Virus record (IMG/VR): IMGVR_UViG_3300025732_000152
Span: 1-33,461 of that record
Direction: 5' to 3' (one strand)
Length of the DNA: 33,461 nucleotides
DNA from: a virus
A program made the position numbers and the translations under genes. The notes under the pieces are model-generated. The model ran no database searches. It was not told where the DNA came from and worked only from the letters and a program-made list of their open reading frames with translations. Shown piece by piece: positions 22,157-31,483 of this stretch. Numbering within the stretch: position 1 is the first letter of the stretch; every line of letters starts with the position of its first letter.

Positions 22157-23974
22157 TTAGGGCGTGCCCTTGATACCCAAATTATTCAACAAACTCTGCA
22201 AAGCCGTATAGCCCTGCGAGAAGTTTGTAAGGCCAGAACTCTGAGGCGTGATCGGGGCCTGCGTCTGTAACGGCAAGCCACTGAGCAGCGACTGCTGGTA
22301 CTGAACCATCTTGTACGGGTAGTCGCGGGCCTCTTCGAATTGAGCCTTGTCTGCGGCGATGCCTTCGGACTCGATGCCACGCTGGGTCTGGCCAAGAGCA
22401 GCCTGCTGAGCCAGGTTCTGCAATCCGATCTGGCTTTCCTGAGCCCCCAGAGAACCTTGAGCCTGGGTGCCACTCAAAGCACCTTGCAAAGCCTGGAGCT
22501 TACGAGCCTGGTCAGCGTTGTACTGAGCCATGGCTTGTTGGTAGGCGGTGTTGTAACCCTGGCCCGTAATGTTGGCCAGGTTAGTAGCCAAGTTACGATC
22601 GGCTTCAGACTGCATAATTGCCTGACGACCACCGCCATATGCCCCAGCTTGAGTCAGCTTGGACATATTGGCCATGTTGGTGATCTGAGCTTGACGACGA
22701 GCCTCTGCGATCTGAGGATCAAGCGAAGCCTGCAGGTACGGGTTCATGTATTGCTGAGCCTGGGGAGCACCAAAGGCAGCACCAGCCAAGCCCTGCATCT
22801 GACCAGTAATGTTGCCTGCGGTCTGAGCTGCTTGGGTCACAGCGCCAGGAACCTGAAGGCCACCAGCGGTCTGGAAAGCCTGTTGCTGCAAGCCAGAAGT
22901 GCCGGCAGTCAGTGGCCCCTGATAAGCCTGGTAAGGCATCTCAGACAGAGCCTGCCCCTTACCCAGCATTCCGGTCACATAAGGACCAGCCCAAGTAGAC
23001 AGGTTGGATTCGTAGGAAGTGCCAGCCGGCCTGGTAGAAGTATCAACCAAATTACCTCCGGAATAGCCTTTGATGCCCCCGCCAGCGGCATAGCCCACCG
23101 AGCCGCCAGGCATGTACTTGTCTGGGTTGATCTGCTTGCCTTGTTGCTTAGTCCCAGTACGAGCCATACGGATCTTGTCCATCATCTGATAGAGCTTCTT
23201 GGCACCAGCATCAGAATTACCGTTACCCAGGTGAGATACAACGTCAGCAGGCACAACAAACTCCCCATGACTTAAAGCGGCCGGTTGATCTCCATCGATT
23301 TCAGCCGGTAGTTCATCCGACATTCCATCAGTAGATCCTTGCAGGTAACGACCCTTGGCCAAAGCCATCAAGCCACCATGAGCAGCCTTTACGGGTTGCG
23401 CGGCAATTTGCTTAGCCTGCTCCACAGCCTGCTGTTGAGCGGCTGCAGCGTTGCCAGGGGCGGTGTATTGCACATCAGTAAAGTACTGACGGCCCGCACT
23501 GCCAGGACGACGATTGGGATCGTTCTGGTACGGCACAGCAGCTCGAGTGGCAGCTAACTGAGGGATAGAACCTTGATAGCCAACCCGGTTGTACGTGGGC
23601 TGGGTGTTCAAATTCATCAAACCACCAACCAGACCAGCGGCCTGAGCAGGGTTTTGAGAGATGTATTTTGAAACTGATGCAGCAGACAGATTTCCTCTGC
23701 TAATCTGAGAAACCAGATCGTTGAGCGTTGCCCTGTTGGGGTCATAGACAGGCTGCCCTTGGTAAAAGTACTTGCCTTCAGGAGAAATGGCTGTGCCGTC
23801 AGAATAGTACTTCCAGTTATACCCAATCTCGCCAGGCTTGGTCGTGTTAGGGATCTCTGTTACATAATCGCTTGTTGAAGTATCAGGGGTGGTTGTGATC
23901 GGGGGATCTTCTTCATAAGACCATAACGGTTCCCCAGTCTCGGGATCAAACTCACCAGTCATTACGAGTGCCAT
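22157..23974 (-). CDS. Internal virion-type protein with DGMSDELPA motif
   Basis: The 605-residue product starts MALVMTGEFDPETGEPLW after AAGGAG. Near residue 215 it has DGMSDELPAEIDGDQPAALSHGEFVVPADVV, and near 300 the glycine motif YAAGGGIKGYSGG; both recur in structural proteins of marine and freshwater podovirus-like phages. The second half is Gln and Ala-rich helical (QSEADRNLATNLANITGQG, then QYNADQARKLQALQGAL). The pattern suggests an elongated internal or tail-tube-lining protein delivered with the DNA. No catalytic motif is present. Its gene follows the repeat-containing protein gene and precedes the 543-residue protein gene. Confidence 0.75.
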   Translation of the reverse strand: MALVMTGEFDPETGEPLWSYEEDPPITTTPDTSTSDYVTEIPNTTKPGEIGYNWKYYSDGTAISPEGKYFYQGQPVYDPNRATLNDLVSQISRGNLSAASVSKYISQNPAQAAGLVGGLMNLNTQPTYNRVGYQGSIPQLAATRAAVPYQNDPNRRPGSAGRQYFTDVQYTAPGNAAAAQQQAVEQAKQIAAQPVKAAHGGLMALAKGRYLQGSTDGMSDELPAEIDGDQPAALSHGEFVVPADVVSHLGNGNSDAGAKKLYQMMDKIRMARTGTKQQGKQINPDKYMPGGSVGYAAGGGIKGYSGGNLVDTSTRPAGTSYESNLSTWAGPYVTGMLGKGQALSEMPYQAYQGPLTAGTSGLQQQAFQTAGGLQVPGAVTQAAQTAGNITGQMQGLAGAAFGAPQAQQYMNPYLQASLDPQIAEARRQAQITNMANMSKLTQAGAYGGGRQAIMQSEADRNLATNLANITGQGYNTAYQQAMAQYNADQARKLQALQGALSGTQAQGSLGAQESQIGLQNLAQQAALGQTQRGIESEGIAADKAQFEEARDYPYKMVQYQQSLLSGLPLQTQAPITPQSSGLTNFSQGYTALQSLLNNLGIKGTP

Positions 23975-24011
23975 TTTTAGCTCCTTGGGGGCATTTTATT
24001 CAATTGGTCAT

Positions 24012-26312
24012 TTATCGGGTACGGATATTTCCGAACATGTCTCTGTACGCCTCTGTTCCCCTGGGCTTACTGCCCGTGGACAAAAGGTACTTCAACAACG
24101 AGTTGACAGTTTCACTTCCAGCCGTACCCGCCAAGCCTGCATACTCCTGCAATTGCTTCAAAGGATCAACAGGCGCATTGGCTTGGGCAGCAAGAGCCGG
24201 AGCTGCGGGAGCTGCAACAGGTGCCACAGGAACCGGCAACCCAGTGGGCTTGACTGGAGGCGGGATCCGACCAATCGCCACAGGCCCCTGAGCATTCAGC
24301 AAACGTTGGGTCTCTGCATCGCTTTGATCTTGTAGACCGGCGGATTGCAAGGTCTTGATTATGTCAACGCCACCACTGGGAAGCCCATATTGGCCAGACC
24401 CAGCACCACCACCAAACGGATTAACCGGACCACTTGATGTGTAGCGGTCAAAACCCGCTCCACCACCACCAACCCCAACCGGAGGGCCAAACGTTGCACC
24501 TCGCGTAACAGCACCAGCATCTTTTCCAGGCTCAACCTGGGCTCCCTCAGTAGGCTGTTCCCGCTCCAAAGATCCAAGATAACTTGGCCTGCCGCCAAGA
24601 TTACCAAGGAAGTTAATATCCTCGTTGGATGGACCCGTAGGATCTATTTCAGCAAGACCAGAATCTTCTGATTCTCCTTGCGTAACTTGCTGTTGAGATC
24701 CATCACCCAAAAGCAAGGGGATCAGGCCGGCAATATCTTCTTGAGTAACTTGGTAGCCTGTCTTGTTAAGAGGGCTAGCCTTCATGCGCTCGCTGGCTTC
24801 AATTGTTGCCTCGTTAATACCACCTTGCTCACTCTTTTGGGTAATAGCCCGGTTCTGAGCAGCTTGTTTAATCAGACTGGCATAAGAAACTGACGGTTTC
24901 TTTTGTCCGCTTGGGAGGTATTGATCCTCCGGTGCTTCCATAGCAGAAACGGTGCCATTGGGATTGATGGTAATCGTGCTTCCATCATCACCGCGCAAAG
25001 TGTATCCACCTGAACGAGCCGCTTTAGCAACTGCATCAGTCAAATCAACTTCATTCTCGCCAGTGCCATAGGTGTACTTGACAACGTTACCTTCGTTATC
25101 AATCTCAAGCGTATCGCCGTTTGCACCTTTGATAGTGCTGGTTGATGCTTTCTCTGTGCCATGCCCCAAGAAATCTGAATACTGGCTAAGCGTGTCTTTG
25201 TCTGTAATGCCATATTGCTTGGCAACATTCAAATCAGTTAAGTCTTGAGCTCCAACTTGCTTGGCAAAATTAAAATCTTCAGTATTATTAACACCCAAGT
25301 TTCTGGCATAACCAAAATCCTGGGACGTATCAATGCCAAGCTGTTTTGCAAAGTCAATATCAAGTGCGCTTTGAGCACCAATATCCTTGGCTAAGTCAAA
25401 ATCTTCTTTGTTACTAACACCAATTTGCTTGGCATAATTAAAATCGTCAGCAGTGCTAAGACCAATGTCTTTAGCCAACTGCAAATCAAAGTTATCTTTG
25501 GCTCCAATTGCTTTGCCGACCTGAAGATCGTATGGGTTATCTGCCCCGATCTCTTTTGCATATTGGTAATCTTTTAGATCAGTAACTCCAATTGCCTTAG
25601 CGTCTTTCCAAGCGGCGGCATCATAACCAAACCCGTTATTGTTAGCTTCTTTGTAAGCGTTGTACTCGTCCTTGGCAAACTTGACTCCAAAGTCAATGGC
25701 CGCATTCAGAACGCCGGTGCTGTTACCCTGGATCGCAGCTGCAGTAGCACGGGTAATCTGCTCTTGAGTGGTCTTCGGAAGTTCTGTAAACCCAGGGATC
25801 TCCTGAGCAATAACTTGGGCGCAAGCGTTAGCACCGCCAGTTAGCAAAGCAACCGTCGGATCCTTACCTTGAGCAGCTTGGATGGCTGCATAGGTTGTTG
25901 TGGTCCCAATGTTCTTAGCGAAGGCATCAGGAACAATATCAGCATTCTTAACAATCTCGGTCAGCTTTTGAGAACCAATGTTGCCAACGTACTGCAGAGC
26001 CGTGGTCTTAACAGCTTGTCCAACATCGCCACCGTTCATGGCTGTGTTGAGACACATATTACCCACAGCGGCTGCAGCGGCCGGATATGCAGCGGCTAGC
26101 TCAGCGCCAAGAATCCAATTACCAATAGACGGTGCGGCAGCTGGAAATGCCATGCTAATGGCAACAGCGGCAAGTGCTTTTGGGTTTTCTAATACCGACT
26201 CTACGGCATCACCAACCTTCTGAGCAACTCTCCCAATCGCGTCATACGTATCGCCCGTAACCTTGCGTACTGCTGCAAGGCCTTTTTTTGCTACCTTCTT
26301 TGCGCCGCTCAT
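24012..26312 (-). CDS. Virion-type protein with ten exact 14-residue repeats
   Basis: The 766-residue protein begins with a basic helix (MSGAKKVAKKGLAAVRK) and then Ala-rich hydrophobic segments (about 45-95) that could insert in membrane. Residues 238-377 are ten tandem 14-residue repeats with consensus AK-x-[IL]-G-x5-D-[FL]-x-[YFL], without insertions or deletions, probably a helical solenoid. A short beta-type module follows (GANGDTLEIDNEGNV, GDDGSTITINPNG), then a Pro/Gly-rich tail ending FGNIRTR. The start overlaps the upstream stop (ATGA) with GAGG before it. Position among internal-protein genes suggests a virion or ejection role; this is inference. Confidence 0.75.
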   Translation of the reverse strand: MSGAKKVAKKGLAAVRKVTGDTYDAIGRVAQKVGDAVESVLENPKALAAVAISMAFPAAAPSIGNWILGAELAAAYPAAAAAVGNMCLNTAMNGGDVGQAVKTTALQYVGNIGSQKLTEIVKNADIVPDAFAKNIGTTTTYAAIQAAQGKDPTVALLTGGANACAQVIAQEIPGFTELPKTTQEQITRATAAAIQGNSTGVLNAAIDFGVKFAKDEYNAYKEANNNGFGYDAAAWKDAKAIGVTDLKDYQYAKEIGADNPYDLQVGKAIGAKDNFDLQLAKDIGLSTADDFNYAKQIGVSNKEDFDLAKDIGAQSALDIDFAKQLGIDTSQDFGYARNLGVNNTEDFNFAKQVGAQDLTDLNVAKQYGITDKDTLSQYSDFLGHGTEKASTSTIKGANGDTLEIDNEGNVVKYTYGTGENEVDLTDAVAKAARSGGYTLRGDDGSTITINPNGTVSAMEAPEDQYLPSGQKKPSVSYASLIKQAAQNRAITQKSEQGGINEATIEASERMKASPLNKTGYQVTQEDIAGLIPLLLGDGSQQQVTQGESEDSGLAEIDPTGPSNEDINFLGNLGGRPSYLGSLEREQPTEGAQVEPGKDAGAVTRGATFGPPVGVGGGGAGFDRYTSSGPVNPFGGGAGSGQYGLPSGGVDIIKTLQSAGLQDQSDAETQRLLNAQGPVAIGRIPPPVKPTGLPVPVAPVAAPAAPALAAQANAPVDPLKQLQEYAGLAGTAGSETVNSLLKYLLSTGSKPRGTEAYRDMFGNIRTR
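25182..25601 (-). repeat. Ten 42-base repeats coding a 14-residue solenoid
   Basis: The repeats begin at the Ala-Lys codons at 25601 and continue without gaps. Representative units are AKEIGADNPYDLQV, AKDIGLSTADDFNY and ARNLGVNNTEDFNF. The nucleotide sequences of the units have diverged more than the protein pattern, so the repeat is old and under selection at the protein level. Confidence 0.85.
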
Positions 26313-26713
26313 GCTAACCTCACTTTTGTTAGGTAGGTTCTACCTTCTCCATCGTCTATCTTCTCAGTTGTTACCTGGAAGATTGGGAGCTTACTAAGAA
26401 TGCCGGCAAACTCTTTCTTGTCGTAAGGAATCTGCACTTCCTTGTAACCATCCTCACGAAGCTGCATCAATGCCTTGAAAAGATATTGAATACCTTTTAT
26501 GACAGAGACACCGCCGTTAATAACGTGTGCTTCAGCGACACCTTCAGCAACATCGTCATAAATAAGCAACGCGTCGCCAGACCGAATAATTTTCATTCCG
26601 TTATTTATGGCATCTTCTAGACCGGCAGCATACTCCTCCACAGTGGCATACCCCTCTGGATAGTTATTCTTTAGGTCGTTACTGAGAATCTCTTCAATAC
26701 TCATGTCTGCCAT
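26309..26713 (-). CDS. Small protein of the structural region, possible GNAT-like fold
   Basis: This 134-residue protein starts MADMSIEEILSNDLKN after AAGGA. The pattern ALLIYDDVAEGVAEAHVIN, then FKALMQLREDGYKEVQIPYD and a final beta pair (FQVTTEKI, RTYLTKVRL), resembles small acetyltransferase-like proteins encoded in the tail region of podovirus genomes. The acetyl-CoA loop (RxxGxG/A) is not evident, so enzymatic activity is doubtful. The gene is coupled to the following repeat-protein gene through ATGA. Confidence 0.65.
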   Translation of the reverse strand: MADMSIEEILSNDLKNNYPEGYATVEEYAAGLEDAINNGMKIIRSGDALLIYDDVAEGVAEAHVINGGVSVIKGIQYLFKALMQLREDGYKEVQIPYDKKEFAGILSKLPIFQVTTEKIDDGEGRTYLTKVRLA

Positions 26714-26722
26714 GTTGAATCC

Positions 26723-28114
26723 TTACTGCGTCAGATCGTAGAAAGAGATGGACCCCAATCCATCCCCCGTTGTTGCGCCAGACACCGTGCGTACAGCAAG
26801 TGTGTAGATATCGCTCACCCCAGCCAAGGACACCCCCAGCTGCAAGTCCCAGTTGTACCCGGTCGGAACACTTGTTTCGCTAACGCCAGCACTACCTGAG
26901 GAAGTGACATAGTCTGTCTGAGCAATGGTCCCAATAGAGCTAATAGCCGTGGCTGCAACGTCATATTCCACGTTGCTGTCAGATGGAACTGTAGCCGCCC
27001 AGGTTGCTCCCGTCAAAGTCGGGTTCTTCAGCAAAGCCACTTCGTAGTTCTGGCTGGTTGTGGGAAGAAACTGTACCCGGTTTGGTAGTACCACCGCGCC
27101 AGTCCGACCAGAAGCCAATCGAATAGACACAATCGGGTAGAACGTAGCCGCCGTGTTAATGGTCGTAAAGATTGTGGTGCGACGCGCCACATGGTCAATT
27201 GACGTCTGCTCAAACCCGCCCTCAGATACAACAGAGCAACAGATCTGGGTCAACGTTGCGGCCACCGCCGAGGTCGTGGTTGTAATCTCATACCTTACAG
27301 GCAGAATGGCCGTGGTCATGTAGACCGTGGTGCCATAGACGTTTGCAGTGTTAAATGTGTGGCAAACAATGTATTCACCGTTAATGATGAACCCACAACG
27401 GACCGAGCCTACACCCAACCATTCAAAGTCCATCCACAGAATCTGCGGTTTTGTTAAGTCTAAAGTATACCCACTGGTGCCCGTCCCATCTAAGGGGTCG
27501 CCATTCCAATCAGCCTGGTTGACTGTACGGGCATCGCTGGGAGTTCCTGAGGTGTTAGAACGCAAGACAAAAGAATTAACCCCATCTACCTTCTGGAAGA
27601 ACACACCGTTCTGAGTATTGAAATAACCAACGCGCTGGGTCAGGTTGACGCTGTTACTCGCATCCATCACAAAGGTAGCAAGCACCAATAACCCCTTACC
27701 GGGCTGATATGGGAAGCTCCGGTAGGTCTGACGCACTACAGAACCCACGCCACCGGCCGTCACGCTCATGCTGACGCTGGCCTGGTTTGTATTGAACGTG
27801 GTGGACCCTGTGCCTGTCGTCGAAGAGTCAAACTGGTTATCAGCAGCGTAACGGTTCTGGCTATCAAACAGGGTATAGGGCTGGCTAACCCGCTGTCGAC
27901 CAAACGCATCCAGGGCTGTGGGCGGAAATGAGATTGGTACTTCTGTATTGGAGGCCATAAGCTGTCCTACGATCTTATTGAGCTGGTTGAAGTACAGCCG
28001 TAACACATTGTTGAACTGCTCTTGGTATTGGGAGCTGTATTGTCCCGGGGCAAGAGGCAAGTTCGGGGGAGTAACCCGTAGCAGTTCAGCATCTGATGTG
28101 ACAATCAACGTCAT
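26723..28114 (-). CDS. Phage structural protein with FDSQNRY motif
   Basis: The 463-residue protein begins MTLIVTSDAELLRV, followed by PPNLPLAPGQYSSQYQEQ and FNNVLRLYFNQLNK, an N-terminal module seen in several tail-associated proteins. DAFGRQRVSQPYTLFDSQNRY near residues 69-89 is characteristic of a family of virion proteins from aquatic phages. The remainder is Thr, Ser and Val-rich beta structure, as in receptor-facing or decoration proteins. The start overlaps the upstream stop by ATGA. It may be a head-decoration or tail-associated protein; the exact position in the virion is not clear from sequence. Confidence 0.75.
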   Translation of the reverse strand: MTLIVTSDAELLRVTPPNLPLAPGQYSSQYQEQFNNVLRLYFNQLNKIVGQLMASNTEVPISFPPTALDAFGRQRVSQPYTLFDSQNRYAADNQFDSSTTGTGSTTFNTNQASVSMSVTAGGVGSVVRQTYRSFPYQPGKGLLVLATFVMDASNSVNLTQRVGYFNTQNGVFFQKVDGVNSFVLRSNTSGTPSDARTVNQADWNGDPLDGTGTSGYTLDLTKPQILWMDFEWLGVGSVRCGFIINGEYIVCHTFNTANVYGTTVYMTTAILPVRYEITTTTSAVAATLTQICCSVVSEGGFEQTSIDHVARRTTIFTTINTAATFYPIVSIRLASGRTGAVVLPNRVQFLPTTSQNYEVALLKNPTLTGATWAATVPSDSNVEYDVAATAISSIGTIAQTDYVTSSGSAGVSETSVPTGYNWDLQLGVSLAGVSDIYTLAVRTVSGATTGDGLGSISFYDLTQ

Positions 28115-30480
28115 GAGTTGCCTCTACGCCCATCAGGCCTGATGTCAATACGAGGCGCTCCAAGTTGCCACTGCAATCCCAACTGGTTACCCTGAACCTT
28201 AAACACCAGCTGACGCCCGCGCACACGCACATAGACCTGGCCAGTGAACTCCTCAACCGGGGCCGATGCAATACGGCTGATCGTAGCGTTGTCTGAACCA
28301 CCAACAGAGGCTGGATTGGTATATCCCGACCCAGAGTTCTGCAACGGGATCAAGGTCATAGTGACCTGAGGAGTCGTCTCCCCAGTAGAACTTCTAAACG
28401 TCAAGTCAGGCAGGATACGCCAGATAAAGCCAAAGTTATGGCCGTCGCTGATGTCAAATTCTGAAGACGAGATATACGAGTCAATGGCCGCAGGTACGCC
28501 GGTTATGTTGTCGTCATTACCGTTCTCGTGGTACACCAGATTGTTAGACGTTGAATTGATGTACGGAGCAGCCAGCGGATAGTCCAAGGAACCAGAGTCT
28601 AGCCACGCCGTGCGAGCCATGTTGCCGTAGTACCAAATATCCTCAAGATAGTTGTAAACCACGTACTTATCTATCTGGGTTGAATTAGCCGAGCAGTAGA
28701 ACCACCAGACCTCGTTAAAGCCCTCGTTAGTCCCGCTATACACCTGCTGAGCCTGAGCCAGGTTGATATTGCTATAGATATACTGACGCAGGTCACAACG
28801 CAAGGTAGAGACACGGCCGTCGTATTTATAGAACTTGTCCACACCCATCCAGTACACCACACCAGATGCAACAGACGTAGCGTTCTGACCCATGATGGAG
28901 ATGTTGTCTCCCAGGATCTGGCTACCCCAGACAGTCGGAGCGCCCAAGTACTGCAGTGAATACACCGAGGAGTCCGTGAACACCACAATCTCTTGGCGGG
29001 TCTGCAAGCACGTCACAATCTCTGAGCCATGGGATAGGCGCAAACTGCCAGCCTGGTTGGTAGCGGCAGGGGTCCACTCCACCACAGACTCTTGGTCCGA
29101 CCAGCGGATCAACATGGGGTCTTGGGCGGTAGCCCCGTAGTCATTACAGCCAAAGGCAAACACAAACCGGCTGATGTCAGACACAAAGATCAAATTCTGA
29201 ATCGTTGGAACACCAGACGCGCCAGACAGAGAGGTGACCGGGATCCCCCGGGCCGCAATAGTATGCGTGCCAGACTGAGAGCCAGAAGTAGTGATTGGCG
29301 TACCACCAGCTGTAGCCGCAAGGTTACATGTACCACTAGACGCATTGACAACGTAATACACAGTGCCAGGAGTCAGACCAGTCGGCAACGCCCCGGTCGT
29401 GGTCAGCATGATGGCGTCCCCGTTGGCAAAGTTCACACTGGCCGTCAGCACGCCAGGGGTGGCTATGGTGATGGTGACAGGAGCGCCATTCACGTTGTAA
29501 GTGGCATTCCAGTAGTACATAGCCCCACCACGGGGACCAAATACTAGATCTTCACCAAAGTTAGACTGGCTCCACAGGCGCAACGCATCTGTACCAGTAG
29601 CTCCAACGCCCCAGGCTCCTAAGCCCCAACCGCCTGCACCCCATCCCGTCAAGGCCACCGTGTACTCAGGGCCGGTATTGATCTGGTACATAGCGTACAC
29701 CGTGCCTCCCCCGCTAGCCGTGGTAGACGTGGCTTTGGCAGTGGCCGTATGGATTCCAGACTGCGTGCCGGTCGGAACGATCGCCGTGCCCCCAGAAGTG
29801 GCAGCAAGCTGGAATGTGTACCCTGAAGTATTAACGACGTAATAGGTCGTGCCTGCCACAAAACCTGTAGGCAAAGCGCCCGTGGTGGATAACACCACTT
29901 CAACGTTGTTGGCCAGCTGAAACTGGGCCGTAAATACGCCTGTCGAGAGAACTAGGTCTACCGTGGATTCTGCAGTTATGTTGTAGGTAGTGGCAGACTG
30001 CAAGGAGATCTTGTATTCCCCAAGTAACGTCAGGCCACCTATGGCAGAAGAGCCGTTAAACGTTACATACGCGCCATCAGTAAACCCGCCAGCAGCGTCA
30101 GTTACCAGGACTGTCGAGGAGTTCAGAATGGTCCCGAACGGGTTTGTCAGGGTGGTAGTGGCCCTAATAGGCGTAATATCGTAGTACGCACCGCCGTTGG
30201 ATATATAGAACTTTAGGTTTGTACCAACGCCAATCAGGTTAAGCGAGGTAAGAGTCACCCAGTTCCACAGAGACCGGCACACGCCCTTAAAGTAATTGGC
30301 AGAGATCTGAACCCAACCGCCCAATTTTTCAGGGGTTCCAGCACGGAAACGAACCTTCTCAGACTCGTACCAGCCGCCAACCACCTCGGTGCCAGCATTG
30401 ACTGGGCCCAAAGATTCTGAGGCATACCGCGTATTTTCACGCGACACACCTGGACGAAACATTATTTTCTTGAGCGGCAT
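28111..30480 (-). CDS. P22 gp10-like tail accessory/DNA stabilisation protein with two inserted repeats
   Basis: The 789-residue protein begins MPLKKIMFRPGVSRENT and has GGWYESEKVRFRAGTPEKLGGW (about 35-56), the N-terminal signature of the packaged-DNA stabilisation protein family that closes the portal in P22-like phages. The rest is beta-rich with several Trp-containing strands (VWWFYCSAN, VYWMGVDKFYKY). It is longer than P22 gp10 (about 470 residues). Part of the excess is two copies of a small domain at about 201-245 and 363-408, both with TGALPTG and YYVVN followed by LAAT and GGT. The start has AGGG upstream. It follows the endolysin gene and overlaps the next gene by ATGA. Confidence 0.8.
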   Translation of the reverse strand: MPLKKIMFRPGVSRENTRYASESLGPVNAGTEVVGGWYESEKVRFRAGTPEKLGGWVQISANYFKGVCRSLWNWVTLTSLNLIGVGTNLKFYISNGGAYYDITPIRATTTLTNPFGTILNSSTVLVTDAAGGFTDGAYVTFNGSSAIGGLTLLGEYKISLQSATTYNITAESTVDLVLSTGVFTAQFQLANNVEVVLSTTGALPTGFVAGTTYYVVNTSGYTFQLAATSGGTAIVPTGTQSGIHTATAKATSTTASGGGTVYAMYQINTGPEYTVALTGWGAGGWGLGAWGVGATGTDALRLWSQSNFGEDLVFGPRGGAMYYWNATYNVNGAPVTITIATPGVLTASVNFANGDAIMLTTTGALPTGLTPGTVYYVVNASSGTCNLAATAGGTPITTSGSQSGTHTIAARGIPVTSLSGASGVPTIQNLIFVSDISRFVFAFGCNDYGATAQDPMLIRWSDQESVVEWTPAATNQAGSLRLSHGSEIVTCLQTRQEIVVFTDSSVYSLQYLGAPTVWGSQILGDNISIMGQNATSVASGVVYWMGVDKFYKYDGRVSTLRCDLRQYIYSNINLAQAQQVYSGTNEGFNEVWWFYCSANSTQIDKYVVYNYLEDIWYYGNMARTAWLDSGSLDYPLAAPYINSTSNNLVYHENGNDDNITGVPAAIDSYISSSEFDISDGHNFGFIWRILPDLTFRSSTGETTPQVTMTLIPLQNSGSGYTNPASVGGSDNATISRIASAPVEEFTGQVYVRVRGRQLVFKVQGNQLGLQWQLGAPRIDIRPDGRRGNS

Positions 30481-30488
30481 CTCGATCC

Positions 30489-30965
30489 CTACGACATGAA
30501 CAGGGCGTGTTCGTCAAGCCGACGGTTCTGCAACCCTTTGAGTATTTTGCCACCAGCCATGCAATACTTCAACAGTTCTTGACCCGCGCCTTCTTTGTCG
30601 CCCCTATTGAGTTTTTGACGAAGCGTCGAACGCTGGAGTGTTCCCAGACCGACGTTAAAACTGAAAGACACAAGAGCGTCAAACATGCTTTGTGTAAGAG
30701 GAGCAGTGATGTAGGTGTGAACCCCTCGCTCAAAGCGAGCCAGATCTGCGCGAAGTATTCCATCAACTTCCTCCATGCTGAAGACCCTGAAATCCTCGAT
30801 CTTCAAGGCAAACCCATCCCGCTGGTCGATGGGCAACTTACCCTGCTCCGGGTACAACACATGCCCAACGCCAATCGTCCATAGCTTTGCTGGACATCTG
30901 TAAGGCTTTTGTCTTACACCTTCATGGTGTTTGATCATAGCCACGGCTTTAGGGCTGACGTTCAT
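30489..30965 (-). CDS. Endolysin, GH24 T4-type lysozyme with E-C-T catalytic triad
   Basis: The 158-residue protein matches T4-type lysozymes: E15 in HHEGVRQKPY, C24, T30 in CPAKLWTIGVGH. The spacing is the usual E-8-D/C-5-T, here with Cys in place of Asp, as in several phage members. ALVSFSFNVGLG and QNRRLDEHALF are later family motifs. The enzyme cleaves the glycan strand of peptidoglycan. There is no signal or anchor segment, so it should depend on the holin. The start overlaps the holin stop (ATGA), and the tail gene follows nine bases on. Confidence 0.92.
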   Translation of the reverse strand: MNVSPKAVAMIKHHEGVRQKPYRCPAKLWTIGVGHVLYPEQGKLPIDQRDGFALKIEDFRVFSMEEVDGILRADLARFERGVHTYITAPLTQSMFDALVSFSFNVGLGTLQRSTLRQKLNRGDKEGAGQELLKYCMAGGKILKGLQNRRLDEHALFMS

Positions 30966-31477
30966 TTACCAAATGCCCGACCGCCAAAATGGAACGCAAT
31001 GATGCTGGCAAACAGCGCCTGGGTCTCGTCGTCCCACAATTGATCAGCCATGTCTTGGAACCCAACGCCGGTGCTCAGGCCATGGTAAACCAAGGCGCAG
31101 TCAATACCAACCAGCAGGAAGAAGAAACCATAGGTAATAGCTGGGCGCACACTTGCGCGGAAGTTCTTCATCCACTGGCTAGTGCCCTCGTTGAGCGCCG
31201 TGTCGTGGGCGTAGATGGCCTGCATCTCAGCCTGCTGGGCGGCAATCATGGAGACCTTCTCGTTGGACTTGGTCTCAAGCTCGATCTGTTGGGTGTGGAT
31301 ATTCTCGACCCGTTCTTGGGCTTCAAACCCCAGCTTGCGCATCTCAAGCTCCCGGGCGATCTGCATCTGGGCCAGCTCCAGCTCGTGCTTCTTGTCCGAC
31401 CGGTCTTGAAAGAAGTCCAGGATCTTGGGCAAGCCGCCCATCAGGAACGAGATCAGGGTGGATAGTAGTGTCAGCAT
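30962..31477 (-). CDS. Three-helix holin (3TM holin type)
   Basis: The 171-residue protein has a hydrophobic N-terminus (MLTLLSTLISFLMGGLP), a long charged coiled-coil-type middle (ELELAQMQIARELEMRK to AEMQAIYAHD), a membrane span at ITYGFFFLLVGIDCALVYH (about residues 114-132) and a third hydrophobic segment ALFASIIAFHFGGRAF at the end. This is the layout of the holin family with three membrane segments found in phages and gene-transfer agents, which forms the pore that releases the endolysin. It overlaps the endolysin gene by four bases. Confidence 0.85.
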   Translation of the reverse strand: MLTLLSTLISFLMGGLPKILDFFQDRSDKKHELELAQMQIARELEMRKLGFEAQERVENIHTQQIELETKSNEKVSMIAAQQAEMQAIYAHDTALNEGTSQWMKNFRASVRPAITYGFFFLLVGIDCALVYHGLSTGVGFQDMADQLWDDETQALFASIIAFHFGGRAFGK

Positions 31478-31483
31478 TAGTGG

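Noticed and set aside
22340-23275. Plus-strand frame of 311 codons opposite the 605-residue protein
   Set aside because: Low-complexity antisense shadow of Ala/Gln-rich coding sequence.
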